Shown: positions 8,368 through 17,570 of the stretch, in pieces
How positions within the stretch are numbered: the first letter of the stretch is position 1
Layout of the letters: each line of letters begins with the position of its first letter
From: Saccharopolyspora gloriosae
GTDB taxonomy: Bacteria > Actinomycetota > Actinomycetes > Mycobacteriales > Pseudonocardiaceae
DNA: 64,000 nt
NCBI RefSeq assembly: GCF_022828475.1
Contig: NZ_CP059557.1
Span: 4,015,470 to 4,079,469, forward strand
Direction: 5' to 3'
Program-made: the position numbers and the translations under genes
The notes under the pieces: generated by a model
Database searches by the model: none
Told to the model about the DNA's origin: nothing
The model's input: only the letters and a program-made list of their open reading frames with translations

Positions 8368-9597
8368 TCATCCGGCGGCCCCGGCGGGAACCTTGCTACT
8401 CGCGTCCGAAGAGGACAGTCGCGCCGAGACCCGCCGCACCGCGTGGTCCGCGCCGTAGACGAACCGCATCACCGGCCCGTGGCTCGGGGCCACCGAGGCG
8501 CCGACGAAGTACAGCCCCGGCACCGAGGATTCGAAGTGCGCGTCCACCCGAGGAGTCCGCGCCAACGTGCGCAACCGGGACCGCAGCCGCGGGTTCACGA
8601 ACGCGAGCCGCTCCAGATCCGGCGGATAGCCGGTCGCGCACACCACGTGGTCGGCGGCGAACTCGCGACCGCCGCCGCCGAACGTGCGCACTCCGAGCTT
8701 GACCTGCTCACCGACCGTCTTCGCCCAGTCCACCGTGTGCCCGACGTGCACCGGGAAAACGCCCTCGACCCGGCTGCGCAGCCACCACGCGCCCGCCGGG
8801 CCGAGCGCCGTGCGCGCCCGGAACACCCGCTGGCTCTCGGGAAGGTGCCGGAACAGGTCGGGGTGCTCGGAGTAGAACCAGGTGGAGAGGCCCGAACCGA
8901 GCCCGGCCTCCGGTTCCCGCATCCGCCGCAGCAACGGCCGGTCCGGCAACAACGGCCTGCCGTTCCACGCCACGTCCCTGGCGCGCGCGATCAGCCGCAC
9001 CGACGCCCCGTTCTCGTGCAACAGCGCGGCCGATTCCAGCGCGGACTGCCCGGCTCCGATCACCAGTACCTCGGCGCCGTCGAACTTGGCCAGGTCGGTG
9101 TGCTCCGAGCTGTGCGTGCACAGTTCGGGAGGCAGGTCGGCGAACACCTCCGGAGTGCGGGAGAAGTGCTGCACCCCGGCGGCCACCACCACCGAGCGGG
9201 CTTTCGCGCTGCCGCCGTCGGCGAGTTCCAGCTCGAACACGCCCGCCCGCCGGTCCAGGTCGGTCACCAGCACCTGCTCGACTTCGAGCCCGCGTTGTTC
9301 GCGGAACCACTCGGCGTAGGCCGTGAAGTTCTCCAGGGACACCGGAACGCCGTAGTCGGCGTAGCCGCGGCCGGTCTCCTGGCAGAAGTTCCGCAAGGTG
9401 TGCGAGCGGTCCGGGTCGGACAGGTTCGAGGCGAACCCCTGCGACTTCAGGAACATCCCGCGTGGCATCTTGCTGCGCCACAAGTCCATCGGAATGCCGA
9501 AGTGCCGATAGCTCACGCCGCCTGCCCGCAGGTGTGCAGCCAGCGACAGCCCATACGGACCGGCGCCCACGATGGCGACGTCGACGGTGTCGTTCAT
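8368..9597 (-). CDS. FAD/NAD(P)-binding oxidoreductase, N-hydroxylase/flavin-monooxygenase-like
   Basis: The protein has 409 residues. It shows an FAD loop VAIVGAGPYGLSLAAHL, a second dinucleotide loop VLVIGAGQSALESAALL and the late motif VVCATGYPPDLE. This matches the architecture of lysine/ornithine N-monooxygenases and related FAD oxidoreductases. No substrate can be read. The start ATG 9597 shares a base with the upstream stop (TGATG) and has GGAGGGG 5 nt before it, so it is tightly coupled to the ATP-grasp gene. That pairing within a polysaccharide locus suggests modification of an amino-acid or amine decoration, which is inference. Confidence 0.8.
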   Translation of the reverse strand: MNDTVDVAIVGAGPYGLSLAAHLRAGGVSYRHFGIPMDLWRSKMPRGMFLKSQGFASNLSDPDRSHTLRNFCQETGRGYADYGVPVSLENFTAYAEWFREQRGLEVEQVLVTDLDRRAGVFELELADGGSAKARSVVVAAGVQHFSRTPEVFADLPPELCTHSSEHTDLAKFDGAEVLVIGAGQSALESAALLHENGASVRLIARARDVAWNGRPLLPDRPLLRRMREPEAGLGSGLSTWFYSEHPDLFRHLPESQRVFRARTALGPAGAWWLRSRVEGVFPVHVGHTVDWAKTVGEQVKLGVRTFGGGGREFAADHVVCATGYPPDLERLAFVNPRLRSRLRTLARTPRVDAHFESSVPGLYFVGASVAPSHGPVMRFVYGADHAVRRVSARLSSSDASSKVPAGAAG

Positions 9598-10934
9598 CAG
9601 TGCCCCTCCTTGACCGCATACGGCGACCGTCGCCGCTGCCGAATCCTCGTGTTCGCGTCCCGCTCCGCCCGTGCGCGGAAACGCGGCGGTTCCACCACCT
9701 GCACGCTGGGGCGCGGCGCGAATCGCCGGGTGATCGCCCGTCTTCCCATCCAGCCGCACATCAGCGCGAACGGCGCGAGGTCGTCACGGGCGAACCACGC
9801 CAGCTCGTCCACTCCCCACAGCGAACGCGCCCACCTGCCGAGCCCCAGATCTCCGCGCCGCCAATAGCCGAGCGCGCCGATGGGGTCGTAGTTCTCCACC
9901 AGGAATCGGCGCCCCACGGGCGGAATCCCCTCCGGAACCGGCTGCCCCGTCAGGTCCAGGTAGGCCGCGAGGACCACGTCGATGCCCGCGGAGTCCCGGA
10001 ACAACCGGAATTGCGCGCCCAGTCGCGGGTTGAAGTCCAGCAGCCGGTAGCTGCCGTCGCGCCGGTCGAAGCGGAAATCCAGGTCCGCGATGCCGCGAAA
10101 GTCCAAGCGCCGCAACAACTCCACGGCCTGCGCGCGCAGCACCGTGTTCGACGCGCACCGGCCCAGCGTGGTGAGCCCGGCGTGCGCCGGGTACGAGCGC
10201 AGCTTCACCCCGGTGAACGCCGGCCGGCATCCGGCGGAACCCCGGTAGGCGTGGAAGAACCAGTCGTTGCCGCTGCCGCCGGGGATGTACTCCTGCAGCA
10301 TCAGCATGCCCGCGTCCTGCTGTTCACAGACTTCGGCGATCTCCAGCAGTTCCGGGCGGGAGCGCAGGATCGAGGTGCTGCGCACCTTCGCCCGGCCACC
10401 GGACGTCCACGGCGTCGCGAGCTTCGCCACCAGCGGGAAACCGGCCTCCGCCGCGAATTCGTCCGCCTCCGCCCTGGTGCGCACGAGTTCCGCGCGCGGC
10501 GTCGGCACGTTCAGATCCCGGCACACGTCCTGCAAGGTGAACTTCCCGGCGACTTCCCGAGGCAGCTGCGGCGACGGGTCGGGGAAGCGGAACCAGTGCC
10601 GCAGCGCCGCACCGTGCTCGGCGAGGTGGATCGCGGCGGCGTCGTCGGTGGGGAACAGCACCGCGGGCCTGCCCAGCTTCTCCGCCAGCGCCGCCAGTCC
10701 CAGGTTGATCCGCTCCGGATCTCCCGGTTCCGGGCGCCACCACCAGCGCCCGTGCAGGTAACGGGAATGCGCCGCGGGCGCCATCGGATCTTCGTGCACC
10801 GCGTACACCGGCACCCCGGCGCGGCCCAGGCTGCGGATCAGCCCGAGCCCGCCGTGGTGCAGCACGTTCGGGTCCAGCTTGAAGACGACCGCGGGCGTGG
10901 CGGTGTCGATGCCGTCCGGTTCCGGAGCGCGCAT
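9597..10934 (-). CDS. ATP-grasp carboxylate-amine ligase-like protein
   Basis: The protein has 445 residues. An N-terminal pre-ATP-grasp region (VVFKLDPNVLHHGGLG) is followed by an ATP-grasp core: GFPLVAKLATPWTSGG, a LMLQEYIPGGSGNDW segment, and the magnesium-binding RLLDFNPRLGAQFRLF. ATP-grasp ligases activate a carboxylate as acyl phosphate and join it to an amine or thiol. In this locus it may join an amino acid to a uronic acid or other carboxylated sugar. It starts 8 nt after the UDP-sugar dehydrogenase gene. The C-terminal 60 residues are very basic. Confidence 0.8.
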   Translation of the reverse strand: MRAPEPDGIDTATPAVVFKLDPNVLHHGGLGLIRSLGRAGVPVYAVHEDPMAPAAHSRYLHGRWWWRPEPGDPERINLGLAALAEKLGRPAVLFPTDDAAAIHLAEHGAALRHWFRFPDPSPQLPREVAGKFTLQDVCRDLNVPTPRAELVRTRAEADEFAAEAGFPLVAKLATPWTSGGRAKVRSTSILRSRPELLEIAEVCEQQDAGMLMLQEYIPGGSGNDWFFHAYRGSAGCRPAFTGVKLRSYPAHAGLTTLGRCASNTVLRAQAVELLRRLDFRGIADLDFRFDRRDGSYRLLDFNPRLGAQFRLFRDSAGIDVVLAAYLDLTGQPVPEGIPPVGRRFLVENYDPIGALGYWRRGDLGLGRWARSLWGVDELAWFARDDLAPFALMCGWMGRRAITRRFAPRPSVQVVEPPRFRARAERDANTRIRQRRRSPYAVKEGH

Positions 10935-10941
10935 GCCCGCC

Positions 10942-12336
10942 TCACACGACCTGCCGGTGCGGCGCCAGATCGAACTGGTACGTCGCGTCCAGCACCTGCG
11001 GGCAGTCCCCGGCCCACGAGTAGTCGAATCCCGGATGCACGGTGTGCACAACGACCAGGTCCCAGTCGGCGCCGCGCGGTTCCGGTTCCCCGGACAGCCG
11101 GGAGCCGTCGGGCAGCTCGATCTCCCCGAGCAGCGGATCGTGGTAGCGCACGTCCGCGCCGAGCCGGGTCAGTCCGCTGATGATCGGTAGTGCCGGGGAC
11201 TCCCGCAGGTCCCGCACGCCCGCCTTGTAGCTCACGCCCGCCAGCAACACCCGCGCCCCGGACGCGGCCGTTCCGGCGGCGGCCAGCATCTCCTCGGCAC
11301 GGCGCACCACCTGCTCCGGGCGCAGGTCGATGGACCGCATGGCCTGGTCGATCACCGGCGCCGTCACGCCCATCTTCCGCAGCTGCCACAGCAGGTAGTG
11401 CGGATCGCAGGGGATGCAGTGCCCGCCGACTCCCGGTCCCGGGAAGCTGCCGAGGAACCCGTAGGGCTTGGTGCCCGCCGCGATGGTCACTTCGATCGGG
11501 TCCAGCGACAGCGTGCCGCAGATGTCGGCGATCTCGTTGGCCAGTGCCAGGTTCACCGCGCGGAAGATGTTCTCGTAGAGCTTCGTCAGCTCCGCCGCCT
11601 CCGGCGAACCCACCAGGAACACCGAGTCGGTGAGGTCGCCGATCACCCGCGCCGCCCGCGCCGAGCACTCCGGCGTGACGCCGCCGACGATGCGCGGGGT
11701 GTCGCGCTGCGCGTGGTCGTGGTTGCCGGGGTCGATGCGTTCCGGGCTGAACGCCACGTGCACCTCGGTTCCGACCTCCAAGCCCCGGCGCCGCAACGGT
11801 TCCACCAGCAGCTCTCGCGTGGTCCCGACGAACGTGGTGGAGGTCAGGATGATCGTCTGGCCGGGCCGGGCGTGGGCCACCGCCGTCGCGCACGCGCCGC
11901 GCAGCGCGGCGAGATCCGGCGTCCGGTCCTCGTCGACGGGAGTGGGCACGCAGACGACGACGGTGTCCGCCTCGGCCAGCGCCGAGGGATCCTCCGACAG
12001 CCGCAGCGAAACGTCGGCCAGCGCGTCGTGCAGCACCGCGCGTTCCGCTCCGGGCAGGTCCACGTCTCCGTCCGCCACGGCCCGCAGCCGCGCCTCGCTG
12101 ATGTCGACGCCGACGACGCTGGAGCGGCGCGCGGCCAGCCCGCACGCGGTCGGCAGGCCCACGTATCCGAGTCCGAGGATCACGACCGTTCCCTGCCTGG
12201 CCTTCGGAACGTGGGTTTCCAGGCCGGCGGCGCGGCGCACCGCGTCCTCCTCCGACCGGTCCTGGTAGGCGACCAGCCGGCCGGACAGTTGTCCTTCCCG
12301 GCCGTTGACCGCCAGCGCAAGGTGATGCTGGGTCAC
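10942..12336 (-). CDS. UDP-sugar 6-dehydrogenase (UDP-glucose/UDP-ManNAc dehydrogenase family)
   Basis: The protein has 464 residues. The NAD loop is VVILGLGYVGLPTACGL, with VCVPTPVDE, the central helix region EAAELTKLYENIFRAVN, and the active-site Cys in GPGVGGHCIPCDP. The C-terminal domain includes GVSYKAGVRDLRESP. It oxidises the C6 alcohol of a UDP-sugar to a uronic acid with 2 NAD+. An N-terminal extension of about 48 residues before the Rossmann fold is unusual. GTG 12336 is preceded by GGGGGAGGAAAC, a strong ribosome site, so the extension is supported. It is probably the first gene of the minus-strand operon running down to 3593 or beyond; the 184 bp upstream would hold its promoter, but no clear boxes were found. 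Confidence 0.9.
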   Translation of the reverse strand: MTQHHLALAVNGREGQLSGRLVAYQDRSEEDAVRRAAGLETHVPKARQGTVVILGLGYVGLPTACGLAARRSSVVGVDISEARLRAVADGDVDLPGAERAVLHDALADVSLRLSEDPSALAEADTVVVCVPTPVDEDRTPDLAALRGACATAVAHARPGQTIILTSTTFVGTTRELLVEPLRRRGLEVGTEVHVAFSPERIDPGNHDHAQRDTPRIVGGVTPECSARAARVIGDLTDSVFLVGSPEAAELTKLYENIFRAVNLALANEIADICGTLSLDPIEVTIAAGTKPYGFLGSFPGPGVGGHCIPCDPHYLLWQLRKMGVTAPVIDQAMRSIDLRPEQVVRRAEEMLAAAGTAASGARVLLAGVSYKAGVRDLRESPALPIISGLTRLGADVRYHDPLLGEIELPDGSRLSGEPEPRGADWDLVVVHTVHPGFDYSWAGDCPQVLDATYQFDLAPHRQVV

Positions 12337-12520
12337 GTTTCCTCCCCCGGTTACGCGTGTCCCGTGCGGCGGGCGGTCGAAGCGCCCGCTCGTTCCCGGT
12401 GTCTCAAGTGGTCGCGGCCCCCACCGCGTGCCGCCTGACCGGTGTCGCCGTTGTTCGTCCGCGGGCTTCAGCCTCGCAGCTCAGCGGGGTCGGCCCGCTC
12501 CCCCAACGGCGGTAGCGGCC

Positions 12521-13300
12521 CTACCGAAACCGCAGGAATCTCGGTGCGGGGATCTCCGCGGCGCGCGTGGCCCTGAGCCCGTGGCGGACCCGTTTCGCGT
12601 CTAGCCGCAGGGTCCCGTCCCGATCACCGACGTAGGTGCGCGGCAACGCGTGCGTCCCCGAGAGTTCGGAACGCCAAATGGCGCAGCCGTAGTCGTATCC
12701 GGCCTCCCGCACCGCGCTCACCACGGCCGCGTCCACCCCGCCGTACGGGTAGCAGAACCCGTTCACCGGCTGCCCGGACAACGCCTGCAGCATCGGGCGG
12801 CTCTTGCCGACCTCGGCGGCGAGCTCAGCCTGGTCCAGGGTGGTCAACCGGCGGTGCAGCACGCTGTGCGAACCGATCTCCATGCCGCCCGCCGCGACGC
12901 GGGCGACCTCGTCCTCGGTCATCAGCGGTTTGCGCGGCCCCGCCGGGTCCCACGCGTTGTGCCCGCCCATCATCCCGGAGATCACGAAGACCGTCGCCGT
13001 CCAGCCGTAGCGGCGCAGCAGCGGGAAGACGGTGTCGGCGAAGTCGGTGTAGGCGTCGTCGAAGGTCAACCCGACCAGTCCGCGCCCCCGCCCGGCCCGG
13101 CGGGCGGCCAGCAGCTCCCGCATCGACACCCCGGTGCATCCGCGCGCCCGCAGCCAGCGCAGCTGCCGCTCGAACCGGGCGGGCTCCACCGTCACCAAGT
13201 ACGGGTCTTCGGTGTACTCGGACACCGAGTGGTACATCAGCACGTACGGGAACGACTGCGGCACCCGCTGCCGGGAGGACTGCTGCGCTGTCCGGGTCAT
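12521..13300 (-). CDS. Polysaccharide deacetylase (NodB domain, CE4)
   Basis: The protein has 259 residues. CE4 motifs are in order: VLMYHSVSE, the metal and catalytic motif GLTFDDAYTD, the H-x3-H metal pair in SHSVLHRRL, and CYPYGG. There is no signal peptide or membrane segment, so either it is cytoplasmic or it leaves by another route. It should remove acetyl groups from an N-acetylhexosamine polymer and pairs logically with the PgaC-like GT2 at 1994. It stands alone, 184 bp upstream of the dehydrogenase operon. Upstream, 231 bp separate it from the divergent PAP2 gene. Confidence 0.88.
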   Translation of the reverse strand: MTRTAQQSSRQRVPQSFPYVLMYHSVSEYTEDPYLVTVEPARFERQLRWLRARGCTGVSMRELLAARRAGRGRGLVGLTFDDAYTDFADTVFPLLRRYGWTATVFVISGMMGGHNAWDPAGPRKPLMTEDEVARVAAGGMEIGSHSVLHRRLTTLDQAELAAEVGKSRPMLQALSGQPVNGFCYPYGGVDAAVVSAVREAGYDYGCAIWRSELSGTHALPRTYVGDRDGTLRLDAKRVRHGLRATRAAEIPAPRFLRFR

Positions 13301-13448
13301 CGCGGCCCGCCCTTCTGGTCACGTCCTCGGCGGACCGTCGCACGGGCGGGTGCCGGGCGGACCGGTCGCGCGGGTGAGTTCGAGTAACCCGGATGCACGA
13401 GACGGGCGCGTGCGCGCCGACCCGGCAGGGGCGCCCCGGACGGGCCTA

Positions 13449-13498
13449 GGTGATCAACTGCCCGTTTCGGGGCGATCGGTAGGATCGGGCAGATCACC
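13449..13498 (+). promoter_or_regulatory. Promoter-like TAGGAT inside an inverted repeat
   Basis: GGTGATC (13449-13455) and CTGCCCG (13458-13464) pair with CGGGCAG (13486-13492) and ATCACC (13493-13498). A -10-like TAGGAT (13480-13485) lies between the arms, about 45 nt before the PAP2 start. It could be an operator over the PAP2 promoter; no -35 box is clear. Confidence 0.35.
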
Positions 13499-13531
13499 GA
13501 CCGGACCGGAAGATCGCCGAGGAGTTGACAC

Positions 13532-14325
13532 GTGGCCGCGGCCTCCCGTCAAGAACCAGCACATCAGGACGGTTCCGCCGACGCGGCCGCGAACACCGGC
13601 TCAGCACCCCCGCAGGCCGGGATCCGGGATCTGATCTCCGCCTACCCGTGGCTGCCGGTCGTGCTGGGCCTGCTGCTGAGCGCCGTGGGGGTGTGGTGCT
13701 TCACCGAGCTCACCGAGCAGGTGTACCAGGGCGGGCCGGTGCTCCGCGTCGACGAGCACCTGCTGCGGGTGTCGCTGGAGCTGCGTTCCGGGCCGCTGGT
13801 GGGGCGTTGGCGGTGCTCACCTGGCTCGGCGACGTGCTGGTGGTGCTGCCGGTGAGCATCGCGATCGGCGTGCTGATCGGATTCACCCGCCACCGGTGGT
13901 CGCCGTTGCTGCTGCTGGCGCTGGGTTCGGCGGGCACGGGTCTCGCGGTGTACCTGATCAAGATCATGATCGCCCGGCCGCGACCGCTGGTGGTGAACGC
14001 GATCGTCGTCGAGGACGGTTTCGGTTTCCCTTCCGGGCATTCCGCGCAGGCGGCCGCGCTGTACCTGATGCTCGGCGCGTTCGCGCTGCGCCTGCTGCGC
14101 ACCCGGTGGGTCCGCAACGCCCTGTTCGCCGCAGCGGTGCTCGCGATGGTCGTCACCGGCGTCAGCCGGGTGATGCTCGGCGTGCACTCCCCCACCGACG
14201 TCGTCGCCGGCTGGACGCTCGGCGCGTCCTGGACGGTACTGCTGCTCAGCCTCTGGCTGTTCGCCGAACACCTACCCCGCCTGATCAACTCCCTGGTAGC
14301 CCGCAAACAGCGAACCACGAAGTGA
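13532..14325 (+). pseudogene. PAP2-family membrane phosphatase, frame broken by one missing G
   Basis: The N-terminal half (from GTG 13532: AAASRQEPAHQDG..., one membrane helix PWLPVVLGLLLSAVGVW) and the C-terminal half are in different frames. The switch falls at the GGGG run 13801-13804; adding one G restores ...SGPLVGALAVLTWLGDVLVV. The second half has all PAP2 phosphatase motifs: KIMIARPRP, PSGHS and SRVMLGVHSPTD, plus five or so helices. Family members dephosphorylate lipid phosphates such as undecaprenyl pyrophosphate outside the membrane. The rebuilt protein is about 264 residues, normal for the family, and every motif is intact, so a sequencing error is likelier than true loss. Confidence 0.8.
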
Positions 14326-14358
14326 TCACCAGCCGAGAGTGATCTCGTGGCCGGGATC

Positions 14359-14529
14359 TTGTCAGCGGCGAGGCCGCTGAGCAGCGACCAGCCAGAGCAA
14401 CCGGCACCGCGGCGGGTTCTCAGGTGCTTCCTCGCGAGGACGGCTTTTTCCCTCGTGGCGGAGCCACTTGGGAAAATGATTTCGCAGCGAGGAAGCACCT
14501 GAGGTTCCGCCACCCGACCACCTACGCAG
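14359..14529 (+). repeat. Dispersed hairpin repeat, copy B
   Basis: This is the best-preserved copy. A perfect 17-bp stem pairs CTCAGGTGCTTCCTCGC (14419-14435) with 14487-14503. The inner hairpin pairs TTTTCCC (14446-14452) with GGGAAAA (14470-14476), and GTGGC with GCCAC around a GGA loop. Compared with copy A, three base pairs in the long stem are changed on both strands so that pairing is kept. It lies between the convergent PAP2 and korB genes. Confidence 0.82.
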
Positions 14530-14542
14530 CCGGTACCGGGCC

Positions 14543-15606
14543 TCAAATGGTCCAGGTGTCGTTGCCGTTGAGCAGGTTCTGGAGGTCGGGCGGGTTGCTC
14601 TCCCTCGCCACCGCGGTCTGCTCCCGGGCGGCGTCGTCGTAGGTCGGCCGGGACACCGAGCGGAACACCCCGGTCACCGTCGGATCCAGGTTCACCCCGC
14701 CCAGCCTGGACAGCGCGTAGGCGAACGAGCTGTCCGCGCGTTCCGCGTCGTGCACGACCACGTCGTCGGAGTCCACCTCCGCCAGCGGCGCCACCCGGAG
14801 CTCACCGGCCGCGTCGCGCACCACCGCGTACTGCTCGTCCTCCGGGCCGAACACGATGGGCTTGCCGTGGCGCAGCGGGATCATGCGGCGCTGCTTCTCG
14901 TCCTTGTCCTTGAGCACGTCGAACGCGCCGTCGTTGAAGATCGGGCAGTTCTGGTAGATCTCCACCAGCGCGCTGCCCCGGTGTTCCGCCGCGGCCTGCA
15001 AGGTCTCCGTGACGTGCGCCCGGTCCGAGTCCAGCGTGCGCGCCACGAAGCTCGCCTCCGCGCCCAGCGCCAGCGACACCGGGTTGAACGGGGTGTCCAG
15101 CGAACCCGCGGGCGTCGACTTGGTGACCTTGCCGACCTCCGAGGTCGGCGAGTACTGCCCCTTCGTCAACCCGTAGATCCGGTTGTTGAACAGCAGGATC
15201 TTCAGGTTCACGTTGCGCCGCAACGCGTGGATCAGGTGGTTGCCGCCGATGGACAGCGCGTCCCCGTCCCGGTGACCACCCACACCGACAGGTCCGGTCG
15301 CTGCGTGGCCAGTCCCGTCGCGATCGCCGGAGCACGTCCGTGGATCGAGTGCATCCCGTAGGTGTTCATGTAGTACGGGAACCGGCTGGAGCAGCCGATG
15401 CCCGAGATGAACACGATGTTCTCCCGCTTGAGCCCCAGCGTCGGCAGGAAGCTCTGCACCGCGTTGAGGACGATGTAGTCCCCGCAACCGGGACACCAAC
15501 GCACTTCCTGGTCGGACTTGTAGTCCTTCGCGGTCTGCTTCTCGTCGCTGGTGGGCACGCCGTGCAGGCCGCCCACCTCCGGCAGTCCGAGGTCCGTGGT
15601 CGTCAC
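14543..15606 (-). pseudogene. korB: 2-oxoglutarate:ferredoxin oxidoreductase beta subunit, frame broken by one missing base
   Basis: From GTG 15606 the frame reads [53 protein letters not shown] and VWVVTG. It then leaves frame at the CCC run 15268-15270 (plus strand). With one base added it continues [20 protein letters not shown] (the ThDP-binding GDGD-A motif), NNRIYGLTKGQYSPTS, to a stop at 14543. The rebuilt 354 residues match KorB. KorAB converts 2-oxoglutarate plus CoA to succinyl-CoA with reduced ferredoxin. Its GTG overlaps the korA stop (GTGA). Central metabolism and intact motifs on both sides favour a sequence error. Confidence 0.85.
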
Positions 15607-17570
15607 GCCGACACTCCTTGCACCACATCGGTGAGCACGTTCTGGAGTTCTTCCGCTTGGAACGGGAGACCCGCGACCTTGGTGTGGCTGTGCACGTCCA
15701 CCAGGTAGCGGGACCGCAGCAGCATCGCGAGCTGGCCGAGGTTCATCTCCGGCACGATCACCTTGTCGTAACGCCGCAGCACCTCCTCGAGATTCCCGGG
15801 CATCGGGTTCAAGTACCGCAGATGAGCCTGCGCGATCGGCACGCCCAGGCCGCGCACCCGGCGGCAGGCGGCGCCGATCGGGCCGTAGGACGAACCCCAG
15901 CCCAGCACCAGCGCCTCGGCCTGCCCGGACGGATCGTCCACCTCGAGATCGGGCACCTCGACCCCGTCGATCTTCGCCTGGCGCAGCCGGACCATCTTGT
16001 CGTGGTTGTCCGGGTCGTAGGAGATGGCGCCGGAGCCGTCGGCCTTCTCCAACCCGCCGATGCGGTGCTCGGTGCCCGCGTTGCCCGGCACCGCCCACTC
16101 GCGGGCCAGCGTCTCCGGGTCCCGCACGTACGGCCAGAACTCACCGGAGCCGTCCGGCGCGTTCGGTTCGGTCGCGAAGGTCACCCGCAGGTCCGGCAGG
16201 TCGGTGATGTCCGGGATCAGCCACGGCTCGGAGCCGTTGGCGATGGCCCCGTCGGACAGCAGCAGCACCGGCGTGCGGTAGCGCAGCGCGATCCGCGCCG
16301 CCTCCAGCGCCACCTCGAAGCAGTCCGCCGGCGACTGCGGCGCGAGCACCGGCACGGGGGACTCGCCGTTGCGGCCGTAGAGCGCCTGCAACAGGTCGGC
16401 CTGCTCGGTCTTGGTGGGCAACCCGGTCGACGGGCCGCCGCGCTGGATGTCGCAGATCAGCAGCGGCAGCTCCAGGGTCACCGCCAGCCCGATGGTCTCC
16501 GACTTCAGCGCCAGTCCCGGTCCGGAGGTCGTGGTCACTCCCAGCGAGCCGCCGAACGAGGCGCCCAGCGCCGCGCCGACTCCCGCGATCTCGTCCTCGG
16601 CCTGGAAGGTCGTGACGCCGAAGTTCTTGTGCTTGGCCAGCTCGTGCAGCACGTCGGAAGCCGGGGTGATCGGATAGGTGCCCAGGAACATGGGCAGTCC
16701 GCTGCGCTGCCCGGCGGCGACCAGGCCGTAGGCGAGCGCCACGTTGCCGGTGATCTGGCGGTAGGTCCCCTTCGGCAGCGTCGCGGGCGCGACCTCGTAG
16801 GTCACCGCGAACGCCTCGGTCGTCTCGCCGTAGTTCCAGCCCGCGCGGAACGCGAGCACGTTGGCCTCGGCGATGTCGGGCTTCTTCGCGAACTTCTCCC
16901 GCAGGAACCGTTCGGTGCCCTCGGTCGGCCGGTGGTACATCCAGGACAGCAGCCCGAGCGCGAACATGTTCTTCGCGCGTTCGGCGTCCTTGCGCCCGAC
17001 CCCGGCGGGTTCCGCGGCGCCGCGGGTCAGCTCGGCCATCGCGACGTGGTGCACCACGTACGGTTCGAGCTCCCCGGAATCGAGCGGGTTGTGCTCGTAC
17101 CCGACCTTGGTGAGGTTGCGCTTGGTGAACTCGTCGGTGTTGACGATCAGGGTGCCGCCGTGCGGCAGGTCGCCGAGGTTCGACTTCAGCGCCGCCGGGT
17201 TCATGGCCACCAGAACGTCCGGCCGGTCACCCGGGGTGAGGATGTCGTAGTCGGCGAAGTGCAGCTGGAAGCTGGACACGCCCGGCAGCGTCCCGGCGGG
17301 AGCCCGGATCTCGGCCGGGAAGTTCGGCAGCGTCGCGAGGTCGTTGCCGAAGGCCGCGGCCTCCGAGGTGAATCGGTCGCCGGTCAGCTGCATGCCGTCG
17401 CCGGAGTCTCCGGCGAAGCGGATCACCACGCGGTTGAGCTTGCGCGGGCTCGTGCCCTGGCCGTTCGGGGTGTCGTCGTTCGTGCGCTGGGAGTTCGTGG
17501 AGTCGTTGGCGTCCGGCCCGCTCGCGCCGGTTCCCGTCCGCTCCGGAGGCTGGTGCCCGTTCGTAGTCAC
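15603..17570 (-). CDS. korA: 2-oxoglutarate:ferredoxin oxidoreductase alpha subunit (fused gamma-alpha)
   Basis: The protein has 655 residues. The N-terminal gamma-type domain carries [20 protein letters not shown] and [20 protein letters not shown]. The alpha domain carries [39 protein letters not shown] and [13 protein letters not shown], and the C-terminal part is [12 protein letters not shown]. This is the actinobacterial KorA architecture. GTG 17570 gives the family-like N-terminus VTTNGHQ but has a weak ribosome site; GTG 17618 is an alternative. About 40 N-terminal residues are polar and low complexity. A TTGAAC - 17 nt - TAAGAA pair about 100 nt upstream could be the promoter. Confidence 0.92.
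   Translation of the reverse strand: MTTNGHQPPERTGTGASGPDANDSTNSQRTNDDTPNGQGTSPRKLNRVVIRFAGDSGDGMQLTGDRFTSEAAAFGNDLATLPNFPAEIRAPAGTLPGVSSFQLHFADYDILTPGDRPDVLVAMNPAALKSNLGDLPHGGTLIVNTDEFTKRNLTKVGYEHNPLDSGELEPYVVHHVAMAELTRGAAEPAGVGRKDAERAKNMFALGLLSWMYHRPTEGTERFLREKFAKKPDIAEANVLAFRAGWNYGETTEAFAVTYEVAPATLPKGTYRQITGNVALAYGLVAAGQRSGLPMFLGTYPITPASDVLHELAKHKNFGVTTFQAEDEIAGVGAALGASFGGSLGVTTTSGPGLALKSETIGLAVTLELPLLICDIQRGGPSTGLPTKTEQADLLQALYGRNGESPVPVLAPQSPADCFEVALEAARIALRYRTPVLLLSDGAIANGSEPWLIPDITDLPDLRVTFATEPNAPDGSGEFWPYVRDPETLAREWAVPGNAGTEHRIGGLEKADGSGAISYDPDNHDKMVRLRQAKIDGVEVPDLEVDDPSGQAEALVLGWGSSYGPIGAACRRVRGLGVPIAQAHLRYLNPMPGNLEEVLRRYDKVIVPEMNLGQLAMLLRSRYLVDVHSHTKVAGLPFQAEELQNVLTDVVQGVSA

Noticed and set aside
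13796-13812. Programmed ribosomal frameshifting in the PAP2, korB, hydrolase and metX genes
   Set aside because: There is no slippery heptamer with a downstream structure, the families do not use frameshifting, and four unrelated genes show the same homopolymer signature.
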